From the NCBI GenBank assembly GCA_905201285.1, contig CAJKNM010000024.1, positions 1-20,993 on the forward strand: a stretch of DNA of 20,993 nt, given 5' to 3'. The stretch's first letter is position 1; each line of letters starts with the position of its first letter. Source of the DNA: an uncultured Eubacteriales bacterium (GTDB taxonomy: Bacteria > Bacillota > Clostridia > Monoglobales > Monoglobaceae). Positions 1 to 8,817 of the stretch are shown piece after piece. The notes beneath the pieces are model-generated. The model had not been told where the DNA came from, did not search any database, and saw nothing but the letters and a program-made list of their open reading frames with translations. The position numbers and the translations under genes were made by a program.

Positions 1-98
1 TTATCCAAAATATATGTAGTCAGCGTTGTCTGTCTCGGCGACGGCTTTACCCCCATCGCAGTATAATCAACATCAATATCTATCACTTTGTTTATCAT
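1..98 (-). CDS. N-terminus of a probable alpha/beta-hydrolase (acetyl-esterase-like), cut by the window edge
   Basis: An ATG at 96-98 opens a frame that runs off the left edge after 32 codons (it starts MINKVIDIDVDYTAMG and ends TLTTYILD). A purine-rich AGGTAAGGGG stretch at 111-120 lies about 12 nt upstream, slightly far for a ribosome binding site. From memory, clostridial acetyl-xylan-esterase-like alpha/beta hydrolases often have a similar TLTAYLxDxS segment shortly before the oxyanion-hole CPGGGY motif, but that motif would lie outside the window. No signal peptide is visible, so a cytoplasmic enzyme removing acetyl groups from imported oligosaccharides would fit the locus. The start is well supported. 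The function is a guess from 32 residues. Confidence 0.5.
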   Translation of the reverse strand, partial: MINKVIDIDVDYTAMGVKPSPRQTTLTTYILD

Positions 99-135
99 AT
101 TTTATACATTCCCCTTACCTGTTTTTAATGAATGC

Positions 136-297
136 TCAATACAACTCAAACATATAAAAACCCGCGGTACCTTTTGAAACATTTTTAATTTTAACCCTTA
201 TATATCTGACATTGCTGTGTTTAAACGGAATAATACCACTATCCTGTCCCGTTGCGCTTCTGCTTAATATTGTGTCATAATAATCTCCATTCCGTTT
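136..297 (-). pseudogene. Relic of the C-terminal end of a beta-sandwich (F5/8C-like) domain
   Basis: The 217-nt gap after the alpha-galactosidase gene holds 53 open codons ending in TGA at 136-138. They are preceded in the same frame by TAA (298-300) and TAG (307-309) and contain no usable start. The translation reads like real protein: it runs from NGDYYDTIL through HSNVRYIRVKIKNVS to GFYMFELY. A final RYIRV strand followed by a closing Y-x-F/Y-E-L strand is typical of the end of discoidin (F5/8 type C) and related galactose-binding-like domains. It looks like the stump of a lost extracellular carbohydrate-binding protein or hydrolase. It shares the frame of the upstream gene but lies behind three stop codons, so it is not simply that gene's tail. 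Confidence 0.5.
277..294. repeat. 18-bp perfect repeat, copy 1 (partner at 20643-20660)
   Basis: The 18 bases ATAATAATCTCCATTCCG occur here and again at 20643-20660 in the same orientation. Flanking bases differ on both sides. This copy covers the 5' end of the domain relic. AT-richness raises the chance of coincidence, but 18 exact matches are not expected in 21 kb. Confidence 0.5.
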
Positions 298-315
298 TTA
301 CCAAAGCTATAGCAT

Positions 316-2037
316 CTACTTTCGTTTATACATGCGTAATACGCCCGACTGCGGCACATTAAATACCGAAATGCCGTTCATCTTAATCGGGGCACATTCA
401 ATCCGTCTCCCCATACAATCAAGAATCTCATATTCAAAATTCCCGGCTGCTCGAACAGCGATATAACCCTCTCCCGTTCCGTTGACCGTGACAAATTCAT
501 TTTCCGAAAGTTCAACAACATTCCGACTGTAGCAAACGCAAATTTTCTTTTTGTTAAGCTTGGCCTCGGCCATCGAATAGTTTGCTTCGGGATTATATAT
601 TCTAAGTTCACCGTCAAGCAGGATTTCCTTATTTTCCGTCCAAAAGCTCAGCCAGAATTTAAGTACCTCATAATGCTCGAGCGTTATTTCGCTCAGCCGT
701 ACGGAAATCTGCGGAACGCCGAAAAGCACCGCTATCATTTGTTTTGCAACGCTTTCATTTGTATCATTATCATTCCACGTTATCATATCCGAGTGTACCG
801 CCGCTCTGCCTGAGGTCAGGCGGAGGTCGAGAACACCGACGCGGTTTATAAACGCGTCCAGAGCACAGTCTCCCACTCGTATCATATTACCGTACTTTGT
901 GACAACAGGTCCGACATAGGGCTGTCTGAATTCAAGCAATATATCAGGCTTTATCTTTTTCAGCCTTGATGTTATTTCCTTAAGCAGACATTCTATCGCG
1001 TCTTCAAGTGATTCAAAATCTCTTTCACCGCTTGTTTTATCCGAATACTCCGTTAATGCAAAAGCGTCTATAAAGTCAAGCTTAAATCCGTCAAGGTTCC
1101 ATTCCCTCGCCGCTTTTTCATAAATGCTTATTAAATATTTGCGCACCTCGGGGAATCTTGGGTCAAGACAGCTCCATTCTTTTTCCTCGCCGTTTAAGAA
1201 TCTTCCTCTGAATCTTACCCATGCGTCGGAATGTTTTCCTACATAGGGAACGGAATACCACAGCATAACCTTCATGCCTATATCGTGAACAGCGGCGACA
1301 AATGCGTGCATATCCTCGATTTTGCTTTTGCACACACGCCAGTCGCCGCAATAGGCATAACCTCCGCCGTTGTTTTCGGTCTGCCAGCCGTCGTCTATTA
1401 TTATTGTCCTCATTCCAAGCTCATACGCCCTTTTACATTCTTCGATTAGCTCGGCATCGTTTATGTTCTGATGAAAGTTATACCATGTCGAATACATCGG
1501 CATTCGCGCATGACTCGGAACAAATTGTTCCGAGCCGCGCATACGCTCAGCCGCGTCAGATATGGCCTTGTAAAAGGGTATTTTCCGCCTGTCGATTATA
1601 ATTTGGCTTTTGTATTCATTAATTTCCCCTATTGGAATGGTAAAGAACGATATTTTACACAAACAGCTCTTGTCAGCTTCCTCAGTTCCGCAGCTGATTT
1701 CAATCGGAGTTTTAGCGTCGTTAATCGAAAGAGTGAACACATTATTTCCGCTCTGTGAAATAACCGACTGAATCGGTACGCCCGAGGCAAGCCGCGATTT
1801 TGAAATCTGGTGCTGCGGCCGCCAATCGGGAAGCACATTTCTCACAAGACCGCACTGTGAATTCCAAAGTGAAAACGCATCGATGTATGGGATATTAAAC
1901 TCGACCGTTATTTTTGAAGGCGAACACGCCTGTTCGGGGCGAAACAACACCTCATAAATAAAGATACCGTCCTCGCTGTCAGATAGGCTAATATTGAATA
2001 TACTGTTTTTATTATTGTTGTCTATATTAAATTCCAC
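316..2037 (-). CDS. Alpha-galactosidase-type glycoside hydrolase (GH36 / clan GH-D), cytoplasmic
   Basis: A 573-residue enzyme expected to release terminal alpha-galactose from oligosaccharides. An N-terminal beta-rich region (about 1-150) is followed by a TIM barrel (about 175-470) and a short beta C-terminus. Clan GH-D landmarks are visible: IIIDDGWQ at 213-219, the FKLDF strand with probable nucleophile Asp321, and RVGDCALDA at 387-395 carrying the probable acid/base Asp (390 or 394). There is no signal peptide, so it should act inside the cell on sugars brought in by the ABC importer of the same operon. The start is GTG at 2035-2037, chosen because a strong GGAGGAG lies 7 nt upstream. It begins 33 nt after the upstream SLH gene and ends in TAG. 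Family assignment is firm at clan level. The exact substrate, and whether it is a hydrolase or a transglycosidase of the raffinose-synthase type, cannot be read from sequence. Confidence 0.85.
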   Translation of the reverse strand: MEFNIDNNNKNSIFNISLSDSEDGIFIYEVLFRPEQACSPSKITVEFNIPYIDAFSLWNSQCGLVRNVLPDWRPQHQISKSRLASGVPIQSVISQSGNNVFTLSINDAKTPIEISCGTEEADKSCLCKISFFTIPIGEINEYKSQIIIDRRKIPFYKAISDAAERMRGSEQFVPSHARMPMYSTWYNFHQNINDAELIEECKRAYELGMRTIIIDDGWQTENNGGGYAYCGDWRVCKSKIEDMHAFVAAVHDIGMKVMLWYSVPYVGKHSDAWVRFRGRFLNGEEKEWSCLDPRFPEVRKYLISIYEKAAREWNLDGFKLDFIDAFALTEYSDKTSGERDFESLEDAIECLLKEITSRLKKIKPDILLEFRQPYVGPVVTKYGNMIRVGDCALDAFINRVGVLDLRLTSGRAAVHSDMITWNDNDTNESVAKQMIAVLFGVPQISVRLSEITLEHYEVLKFWLSFWTENKEILLDGELRIYNPEANYSMAEAKLNKKKICVCYSRNVVELSENEFVTVNGTGEGYIAVRAAGNFEYEILDCMGRRIECAPIKMNGISVFNVPQSGVLRMYKRK

Positions 2038-2043
2038 TTTAGT

Positions 2044-2050
2044 CTCCTCC
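2044..2050 (-). promoter_or_regulatory. Ribosome binding site GGAGGAG that fixes the GTG start of the alpha-galactosidase
   Basis: GGAGGAG on the minus strand ends 6 nt before the GTG at 2035-2037. No ATG in the frame is as well placed, so the GTG start is preferred. Confidence 0.7.
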
Positions 2051-2070
2051 GGTCTGTATTTATATGCCCC

Positions 2071-4647
2071 TTATTTGTATACTACAACAATTTGAATGCC
2101 TCCGCCCGCTGACTGTATAGCGATAAAAGAGCATTTGTCTCCCGATGTCTTATAGGTATCTATATCAGCCACCGAGCCAACTCTAACCTTGCTTCCTCTT
2201 GAATCCTCATCATATACTAATATAGGCTTATCTGTAAAATCAAATATCTCGGAATATTCGCCCTTCGCCTCACCAAATTTCACAAAGCCTCCGTTGGTCT
2301 CTGTTACATAACCCGTTACAAATCTGTTATCTCCTCCGACATCGTTATTTGTTATTATTGTACCGATATCCGCTTTTTTAAATATAGAATCTACACCTTT
2401 TAAATATCCGTTGTTATCCGTATAGGGCTTAACAATGTCGCCAGGTGACGCAAAAGAGCTTACCTTATAGTCTGACTGACAGTAAAACTGCACCGGTGCC
2501 TCACCCTTATATCCCCGCAGGCTCTCAACAATGTCACCATTTTCATTGATACTCTCAATAATATCCTCAACAAAAATATTCGTATCCCAGTAAATCGGCT
2601 TGCCGAAATCATAACCGTATATAACTGCGACCTGAGTTGGTCCGAAATCGTCGTTAAACTTATATGTTTCAACAGTATAACTATTTGCTCCCTGGTCGCC
2701 TCTTAATTCCGAATTTTTAACCATTTTGTATTCGGAATCATCCGCACCTGCCGCATTTTCGGGTACAGCCATAATCATAGTGCTGCTGTCAATCAAGGCC
2801 TTTTTCCCGAACTTTCTTCCTGAGTATTTTTCCGTCATTCTCGAACAATCCACCTGAAGTGTCGAATCATCTTCATCCTTACCTTTTTCGGTGGTGTCTA
2901 TGTAATTAATCTCATCGTTTTTGTTTAATTTACACAGAGCAAGGCGGCTTTCCGAGAAGATTCCGAGGGCGTTCTTTATTGCCGCGGAGTCTTTATAGGT
3001 AACGCCGTCAATCTTAACGCTGTCGGCCAAATCATAAACCTTCATCTCCCCATACTGAGTATATGCCTTAAGCTTATAACCCCACGGACCCGATTCAGAG
3101 GCCTTGATAATGTATGCAAGGAACCCGTCCGCCTTATTCACCTCGGCATATGCAACATATCCGAAGCTGTCTATATATGCTACAATCGAATTTCCGGCCT
3201 TAAATTTATTGTCAAGGTTCTTATCAAGCACGCGATATCCATTATCGTTTACCACTATCTTTGTTAAATTTTTCTCAGTGCCGGAATACGAAATTTTCCC
3301 GTTTACCTTTTCGCTGCTTACATATACGGCTGCGTGCTTGCCATACACAGAAACGCTCAGTATAGTACCCTTTTGTATGCTCGAAAAGTCAACCTTTTCT
3401 CCTGATACGCTGCATATTTTCAGATAATCATAATCATTTTCGTCAAGACTGACCGTTTCGCCGTTCTTTCCAACTACGCTTTTGTCCGTCTGATTAACCG
3501 ATTCAACATAAACATCATAAAAACCGGTAACGATAATAACGTTATAAGCGCCCGAATTGTTTGACTTTATAAGTTTCACGCTGTATATGAAATTTTTACC
3601 GTTAAACAAATCCGAAACCGAATCCGTATACACAGCGCCGTTGTATATAACGCTTACATTCTGCGCAAGAGCCGCGCTCCTGTTTTTAGAACCGTCCTTT
3701 TCGACATATTCGACCGAAAAGGTTCCGGTATTAAAGCTGAATTCATTATCGGGCTCGGTCAGATAAAGTACGTTGTCCTTGTTCTTTTGTTTAAGCCAGA
3801 GCAGCGTTTTCTCATTATCACTATTTCTGTAAATAAATTCAACATTTTCACCGAGAAGGTCGCCCGCATCAATGTTCGGTACGGAATACACAACATCGTC
3901 TATGCGTACTTCATCGTCATCGATATTTGAAGCGCCGTAAATATAAGTCTTATCGGCCGCCGTAACCATACCGTCTTCAAAATATGCGTCATAGTATTCT
4001 TTAATAAAAGTATTTTCGCCGTTTCCGCTTCCTCTTGTGAGCGGATATTTTGTATTATTAAAATCTGTGCTCGGCAGGTCAGCCTCAAGAATATTTCTAA
4101 ACATAATAAGCATATTTCCCATATTGAGATTTTTATCCGAGCTTATACCCGAGGTAAGCTTCAGTCTGCCCGCGGCGTTTACATAGCCGGAGGGGAAGCC
4201 GCCCTTTTCGTTTGCATAGCCGCCATAACCTAAGGCCCTTATCAGAACGACAATCGCTTCGTCTTGGGTTATTGTATCATCGGGAAGGAACATTTTGTCT
4301 CCCGTTCCGTCAAAAACGCCCATATCGGTAAGTGCATTGACCGCCCCGAAAGCAGAGTTACTCTTCGGCACATCATAATAATACACCTTATTTTCGTCAT
4401 TATTCTCCGAAACCTTGAACAGTTGGCTTACGAATTTCGCAAGTTCGCCTCTTTTGATTTCTTTGTTCGCATTCAGGTTCATTTCGTTATACTCGTCATA
4501 AAGCCCGAGTGCGTGCAGTATATCAAGTGCGTCGTTTACATCCTCAAAGTACTTTGAATCGGCTGTGCTTTGTTCCTCTGCATATATCGGAACTGACACC
4601 GTCACCGCAACAACGGCGGCTATTATAAAAGATATAAGTTTTTTCAT
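2071..4647 (-). CDS. Large secreted protein with three N-terminal SLH modules and a long beta-rich region of unknown function
   Basis: An 858-residue exported protein. A signal peptide (about 1-24, ending VPIYAEE) is followed by three SLH-like modules at about 33-80, 89-140 and 150-190. Such modules normally bind pyruvylated secondary cell-wall polymer and hold proteins at the surface. The usual TRAE motif of SLH modules is weak here: the matching positions read KRGE, TQDE and MGNM. The remaining 660 or so residues are rich in Tyr, Asp, Asn and Val with a short-strand pattern, and I recognise no catalytic domain in them. The ATG at 4645-4647 has GGAGGAG just upstream (4653-4659) and lies 13 nt after the stop of the preceding SLH gene, so the two are probably co-translated. 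It may be a structural wall protein or a scaffold or receptor for glycans. The export and SLH calls are solid; the role is unknown. Confidence 0.8.
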   Translation of the reverse strand: MKKLISFIIAAVVAVTVSVPIYAEEQSTADSKYFEDVNDALDILHALGLYDEYNEMNLNANKEIKRGELAKFVSQLFKVSENNDENKVYYYDVPKSNSAFGAVNALTDMGVFDGTGDKMFLPDDTITQDEAIVVLIRALGYGGYANEKGGFPSGYVNAAGRLKLTSGISSDKNLNMGNMLIMFRNILEADLPSTDFNNTKYPLTRGSGNGENTFIKEYYDAYFEDGMVTAADKTYIYGASNIDDDEVRIDDVVYSVPNIDAGDLLGENVEFIYRNSDNEKTLLWLKQKNKDNVLYLTEPDNEFSFNTGTFSVEYVEKDGSKNRSAALAQNVSVIYNGAVYTDSVSDLFNGKNFIYSVKLIKSNNSGAYNVIIVTGFYDVYVESVNQTDKSVVGKNGETVSLDENDYDYLKICSVSGEKVDFSSIQKGTILSVSVYGKHAAVYVSSEKVNGKISYSGTEKNLTKIVVNDNGYRVLDKNLDNKFKAGNSIVAYIDSFGYVAYAEVNKADGFLAYIIKASESGPWGYKLKAYTQYGEMKVYDLADSVKIDGVTYKDSAAIKNALGIFSESRLALCKLNKNDEINYIDTTEKGKDEDDSTLQVDCSRMTEKYSGRKFGKKALIDSSTMIMAVPENAAGADDSEYKMVKNSELRGDQGANSYTVETYKFNDDFGPTQVAVIYGYDFGKPIYWDTNIFVEDIIESINENGDIVESLRGYKGEAPVQFYCQSDYKVSSFASPGDIVKPYTDNNGYLKGVDSIFKKADIGTIITNNDVGGDNRFVTGYVTETNGGFVKFGEAKGEYSEIFDFTDKPILVYDEDSRGSKVRVGSVADIDTYKTSGDKCSFIAIQSAGGGIQIVVVYK

Positions 4648-4660
4648 CGTCTCTCCTCCG

Positions 4661-6292
4661 TTAATTCATATACTTATACAATTCATATACTATCTTCGCC
4701 GCCTCTGCGCGGGTAGAATTATTATTCGGGTTAAAAGCATAGTTTTCGTCGCCGTTAATCATTCCCGCTGCCGCAAGAGCATTGACCGCGTCAAGCGCGT
4801 AATCCGATATCTCGCTTTCATCGATAAAGCTCTTTTCGGGCTTGCCCTTAAGACCTGAAACGTTTGCCGCTATAACCGCCATATCCTGACGGGTTATATT
4901 GCTTCCCGTGCCGAACTTTCCGTCACCGATACCCTTGATTATGTTCTTCTCATATGCAGTTTTTACAAAAGGAGCATACCACGCATTATCATCAACATCG
5001 CTGAATACGTTTTCCTTTCCGTCTGTAGGAATACCCATAACGCCGATTATCATTTTTGTGAATTCCTCACGCGTTACGAAATCATCGGGGCAGAATTCTG
5101 TCTCTGACTTTCCGTTTATGATGCCCTTGTCCGCAAGCGCGCAAATAGCCTCGTTTGCCCATGCGACCGAATCGATATCCAAAAATATTCGCTTTACGTT
5201 TTCGGGCTTTTGGGTGTTCGAACCGTATCCCGGTGCAACCGAAATTCCGCCCGAGCTGCCCTTACTTCCGCCTCTGCCGCCGCCTGAGCCGCTTCCGCCG
5301 CCATTACCGCCACCGTTACCCGAGCCGCTTTCGCTTCCGTTAAACGCGGATGCAAGGGCGGAGACGCTGTTATAATGCTTGCCCGAAACCGTTGTATATC
5401 TGTCATCCGGCTTACCCGAATCCAAACCGATAAATTCGGCATATTCCTGCATAATTTTCTTTGCCGTCGACGCGCCGCCCGGGAATTCAACAACAGCCAG
5501 TATTACTGACTCCTTTATTCCTTTCTGGAATTCCTCGACCGAATCAAACGTCCTTGAAGTCATTTGCGAGTTAAAGGCACCCGACTGTTTTGAGTCATTC
5601 TTTACCTTACTCAACCATTCTTCTATATCCTGCGGTACTAAAACGGAACCCATATACTGTATTGCATTTCCGACCTTCTTCTCGTTTATTCCCTCTATGA
5701 CCGTAAACGTGTCAAAAATCTTCTGAGTCCTGCTTGAATTTTTTACATCCAGCTTTTCTTTTCTGGTATAGTCATACATCTTTCCCATAGCGGAATCGAG
5801 ATTTATATTATCGATGTTCAATCCATCATTAAAAACAATCAAATTATCCTTGACCGTCTTAATGAAATCATCTTTGCTCGCCGCATTGTTAAGGCTATCT
5901 ATAACTTTCTCATATTCTTGGCTGTTTACAAAGTTTACCTCTACTATCTGCGGCTCATTCCACTGCTTTGACGCAATATACGCATTATACGTACCGCTTT
6001 TTCCGTCATAGGTGAAATCAAATGAAAACTTACCGTTTTCATCGGCCTTTGTCTGGTTTGTGTAAATAACCAGCGAACCGGGGTCGCTTGAAGCCGCAAG
6101 TTCTTCAAGCGACTTGCCTTCCTGTAAAATCTGTATAGATACAAGCTGTTTTGCCTCCGCATCACCCGATATGGTGACGGTACTGCTGCTGTAATCCTCT
6201 GAAACCGATGTTGCGAACGCGCTTCCCGAGAGCAATATCAAGCTGCTCAGGAAAAGTCCGCCGCATATGCCAAGCTTTCTTTTCTTTCTCAT
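4661..6292 (-). CDS. Secreted protein: beta-sandwich module, helical middle, Gly/Ser linker and three C-terminal SLH modules
   Basis: A 543-residue surface protein. The order is: signal peptide (about 1-27, ending GSAFA), a beta-sandwich module (about 30-121), a mostly helical region (about 122-315), a glycine/serine linker (319-350) and three SLH modules (about 368-543). These SLH modules keep recognisable motifs: TREE, TRQD and a canonical TRAE. The N-terminal module resembles a module present twice in the neighbouring hydrolase (6320-8794): both show a T/V-x-ISG strand, a Y-x-NQ motif, then F-SF and SGTY. No catalytic residues are evident. The protein looks like an anchor or adaptor displaying a binding module beyond the wall. 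The ATG at 6290-6292 follows purine-rich AAGGGAAAGG and lies 27 nt after the hydrolase gene. Confidence 0.85.
   Translation of the reverse strand: MRKKRKLGICGGLFLSSLILLSGSAFATSVSEDYSSSTVTISGDAEAKQLVSIQILQEGKSLEELAASSDPGSLVIYTNQTKADENGKFSFDFTYDGKSGTYNAYIASKQWNEPQIVEVNFVNSQEYEKVIDSLNNAASKDDFIKTVKDNLIVFNDGLNIDNINLDSAMGKMYDYTRKEKLDVKNSSRTQKIFDTFTVIEGINEKKVGNAIQYMGSVLVPQDIEEWLSKVKNDSKQSGAFNSQMTSRTFDSVEEFQKGIKESVILAVVEFPGGASTAKKIMQEYAEFIGLDSGKPDDRYTTVSGKHYNSVSALASAFNGSESGSGNGGGNGGGSGSGGGRGGSKGSSGGISVAPGYGSNTQKPENVKRIFLDIDSVAWANEAICALADKGIINGKSETEFCPDDFVTREEFTKMIIGVMGIPTDGKENVFSDVDDNAWYAPFVKTAYEKNIIKGIGDGKFGTGSNITRQDMAVIAANVSGLKGKPEKSFIDESEISDYALDAVNALAAAGMINGDENYAFNPNNNSTRAEAAKIVYELYKYMN
5246..5338 (-). 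repeat. Low-complexity Gly/Ser-rich linker coding segment
   Basis: About 31 codons encode almost only Gly, Ser, Asn, Arg and Glu, in short runs such as GGGNGGG. They separate the helical part of the SLH protein from its wall-anchoring modules. The opposite strand of this stretch reads as a proline-rich open frame, which is a composition artefact. Confidence 0.8.
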
Positions 6293-6319
6293 ATCTGCCT
6301 TTCCCTTCTTAATTAAGTT

Positions 6320-8794
6320 TTAATTAAACTGTTTTACCCCCAAACACGGCTTTAAATCGCCGTTCCATACAAAGCATACCAGCTTCTCAGCGCCGATTCC
6401 AGCGAATGCGGGAATCGTCAGCTTATTTGTGTTAACTTCGCTGCTGTTAGGTTTTACCTCTTCTCTTTGTGCCCACACAACCCTGTCATCCTTATAGAGC
6501 GCGGCGATGGCATAAAGCGGTTCGCCGACATTTTCGAGATAAAACTCCGCCTCTAACTTATCGGTCGGCTGTACGTCGCCGAGGCTGTTAGCCGTCATGC
6601 CGTTTTTTTTTAGCAAAATACCGTTTTTTATCTCGAAATCGGTATTTTCCGTATTGCCGTTATTCACAAACGCCGTATACTCTCCTTTTTCAAGCTCCGC
6701 CGTAAAGCTAAAGCTTCTGTCATCACCCGACACGTACTGATTAACATATACAAACGACGGTTCATCGCTCCCCTTCCGTGAAATTCTCACCGTCACGTTT
6801 TGGTTAGGCTTTACGCTTTTTCCGCTGATTTCCGCCGTGTTTCCGCTGACCGAAATGTTCATTTCTCCCGTCCCGGCGGGTGTCTGACCCTTTATAGTTA
6901 TTTCTCTTTCTCTCACATTTCCGTTGTTCACACGCACAAGGTACGTGCCGCTTTCAAGATCTGTGGTAAAGCTGAAATTTCTTTGGCTGTCGGACTTGCA
7001 TTGATTAACATACCCGCCGGGCAGGTCAATCTCGCCCGGGTCGGAAATTTTAACCGTTACGTTTTGGTTCGCCTTTACGCTTTTTCCGCTAATACTTACG
7101 GTGTTTCCGACAGTACTTACATAAAGGCTGTCGGGGCCTTCCTCCGCCTCGCCGCAAATTATGTACTTCGGCCAAAAATCAAGCTTTAGGTTATACGTAT
7201 CCGTTATCGTATTGCCAAAGGCGTCGCGTACCGTGATGTCTTCGTCCTCACCGACCGGAAGATTTATATTGAGCGTGTCATCGCTTACCGATGAAGAATA
7301 CTCCGCCGAACCCTTTGAAAGACTTAGGGTATATTCGTTTCCGCCATTCGACCAGAGAACATATAGCTTCTTTCCCGTACTTGCATAGCTGTAAACGCTA
7401 TAGCCTTTTTTTGAGCTGTCCATATTTACGTCTTTTCCACTAAATTTCATATTATAGGTAAGCTTATTCTTCGCCGTTACAGTACGATAGTTCGGCTTCG
7501 GCGTACCGTTGTTAAAAGTCAGTCCGAAGTGTGCCTGATCCCAGTCTTTTTCCGGATTTTCCTGCAGGTCTCTCAACTGATACTTCATCATCATATCAGC
7601 GCGACCGTCCTCATCAAACAGAACCGCTAATCTGGCCTCGTACGCTGCCTGTTCATCATCACTTATTGAACCATATTCGTTAGCCACACTTGAATACCCC
7701 GTTTCGGTTATCCATATAGGAAGCTTCGCACCACACATAGCGTCAATGATACAATCCATAACCGCCTTATAACTGACGGGGTGCTCATCCACGGCTTTTT
7801 TTGACATATCCGGATAAGGGTGAACGCTGACGGCATCCATATAATCGGCGCCGCCGGCCTCAAACACCTGTTTCATAAATGTTGCTTCGCACGTTGTAGG
7901 CCACCATATTCCCGCTTGTGAAACACCGAGGACATAAGCCTCAGGATCAGCGGCCTTAATTGCCGGATATGCGGCTTTAATCAGCTTAACATAATTTTCT
8001 CCCCAAATGTTATGGAGAGCATTGGGCTCGTTAAACATTTCATAATATTTGACCCTTCCTTTAAGCTCACCTGCAACATAGCTGCAGAAGTTTGCGAACC
8101 CCTCTACTTCATCATTGGTTTTAGGAAATTCATTTTTCCCGTAGAGGCTGTTGTTTCCGCTGAGAACTATCAAAGCTTCTATACCGTTTTCCTTTATTTT
8201 GTCAATCCGGTCTATATAAAACTCCGGTAATGTATAAACGCCTTTTTCCTTTTCCACCGAACTCCAGGGAATTGTACTTCTGAAAATGGAATATCCGCCG
8301 TTTTTCATGTTGCTTATATCCCTGTCTGTGTAAGAAATACTTCCTATAAAGTGTTCGTTGATACCCTGATTTTTTAAAACCAGGGTATCGCCGGAACAAT
8401 AAAATTTTATTTCTTCAGTATAATCAACACCTCTCACGCTAACAACATAAGACAATACATAATCGCCCAAGGAAAACTCAATCATATGAATGGGAGTTTC
8501 TTCATTTGTATTTGGGGCGAGCTTTCTTTCCTTATCGCTGCTCCACAAAACGTTATTGTATGCGTCTTTCAAAGTGATTTTTTCGTTAAACGTTCTGACT
8601 AATGAGGAACTGTTACAAACATCAAAGGTTATTGTGTCAAGCTCGTCGGAGGAATACACACCGTTATTCTCTATCGAAATATTCGCTTTTATCGGCGAAT
8701 ATTCCCAACCGTCTGCTGATACTGAGGGAACAAAAATCATACTGAACGCCATTATCATTATGATTATGCCCGACATAATTCTGACTTTTTTCAT
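6320..8794 (-). CDS. Secreted clan GH-A glycoside hydrolase (GH39/GH5-like) with two tandem beta-sandwich modules
   Basis: An 824-residue exported enzyme. A signal peptide (about 1-27, ending PSVSA) precedes a beta domain (about 30-130) and a TIM barrel (about 140-440). Clan GH-A catalytic signatures are clear: MFNEPN with probable acid/base Glu256, VHPYPD at 324-329, and WITETGY with probable nucleophile Glu364. After a beta domain, two related modules follow at about 557-635 and 644-722. A C-terminal module (about 725-824) ends in a FVWNGDLKP segment also seen in the next protein. It probably cleaves a plant or host polysaccharide outside the cell. It has no SLH module of its own. The ATG at 8792-8794 has AAGGAG 6 nt upstream. 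Clan and mechanism (retaining, two Glu) are well supported. The family number and substrate are not. Confidence 0.8.
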   Translation of the reverse strand: MKKVRIMSGIIIMIMAFSMIFVPSVSADGWEYSPIKANISIENNGVYSSDELDTITFDVCNSSSLVRTFNEKITLKDAYNNVLWSSDKERKLAPNTNEETPIHMIEFSLGDYVLSYVVSVRGVDYTEEIKFYCSGDTLVLKNQGINEHFIGSISYTDRDISNMKNGGYSIFRSTIPWSSVEKEKGVYTLPEFYIDRIDKIKENGIEALIVLSGNNSLYGKNEFPKTNDEVEGFANFCSYVAGELKGRVKYYEMFNEPNALHNIWGENYVKLIKAAYPAIKAADPEAYVLGVSQAGIWWPTTCEATFMKQVFEAGGADYMDAVSVHPYPDMSKKAVDEHPVSYKAVMDCIIDAMCGAKLPIWITETGYSSVANEYGSISDDEQAAYEARLAVLFDEDGRADMMMKYQLRDLQENPEKDWDQAHFGLTFNNGTPKPNYRTVTAKNKLTYNMKFSGKDVNMDSSKKGYSVYSYASTGKKLYVLWSNGGNEYTLSLSKGSAEYSSSVSDDTLNINLPVGEDEDITVRDAFGNTITDTYNLKLDFWPKYIICGEAEEGPDSLYVSTVGNTVSISGKSVKANQNVTVKISDPGEIDLPGGYVNQCKSDSQRNFSFTTDLESGTYLVRVNNGNVREREITIKGQTPAGTGEMNISVSGNTAEISGKSVKPNQNVTVRISRKGSDEPSFVYVNQYVSGDDRSFSFTAELEKGEYTAFVNNGNTENTDFEIKNGILLKKNGMTANSLGDVQPTDKLEAEFYLENVGEPLYAIAALYKDDRVVWAQREEVKPNSSEVNTNKLTIPAFAGIGAEKLVCFVWNGDLKPCLGVKQFN
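6632..6865 (-). repeat. Second copy of the tandem beta-sandwich module
   Basis: This encodes residues 644-721 of the hydrolase. Shared motifs with the first copy include ISGKSVKPNQNVTV against ISGKSVKANQNVTV, then YVNQ, FSFT and FVNNGN. The repeat period is 264 nt (88 codons). DNA around 6791-6829 is nearly identical to 7055-7093, which suggests a fairly recent duplication or selection on these strands. Confidence 0.8.
6890..7126 (-). repeat. First copy of the tandem beta-sandwich module
   Basis: This encodes residues 557-635 of the hydrolase and pairs with the copy at 6632-6865. The same fold pattern, more diverged, forms the N-terminal module of the SLH protein at 4661-6292 (encoded at 5930-6205). 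Confidence 0.8.
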
Positions 8795-8817
8795 AACAAA
8801 CTCCTTTTTATACGCTT

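Noticed and set aside
277..290. A leader peptide gene starting at the ATG in the 18-bp repeat region
   Set aside because: The ATG after GGAGATTATT opens only four codons before TAA, too short to support.
4899..5375. Plus-strand open frame of 158 codons with a proline-rich end
   Set aside because: The proline run is the reverse complement of the Gly/Ser linker codons of the SLH protein; it is a composition artefact.
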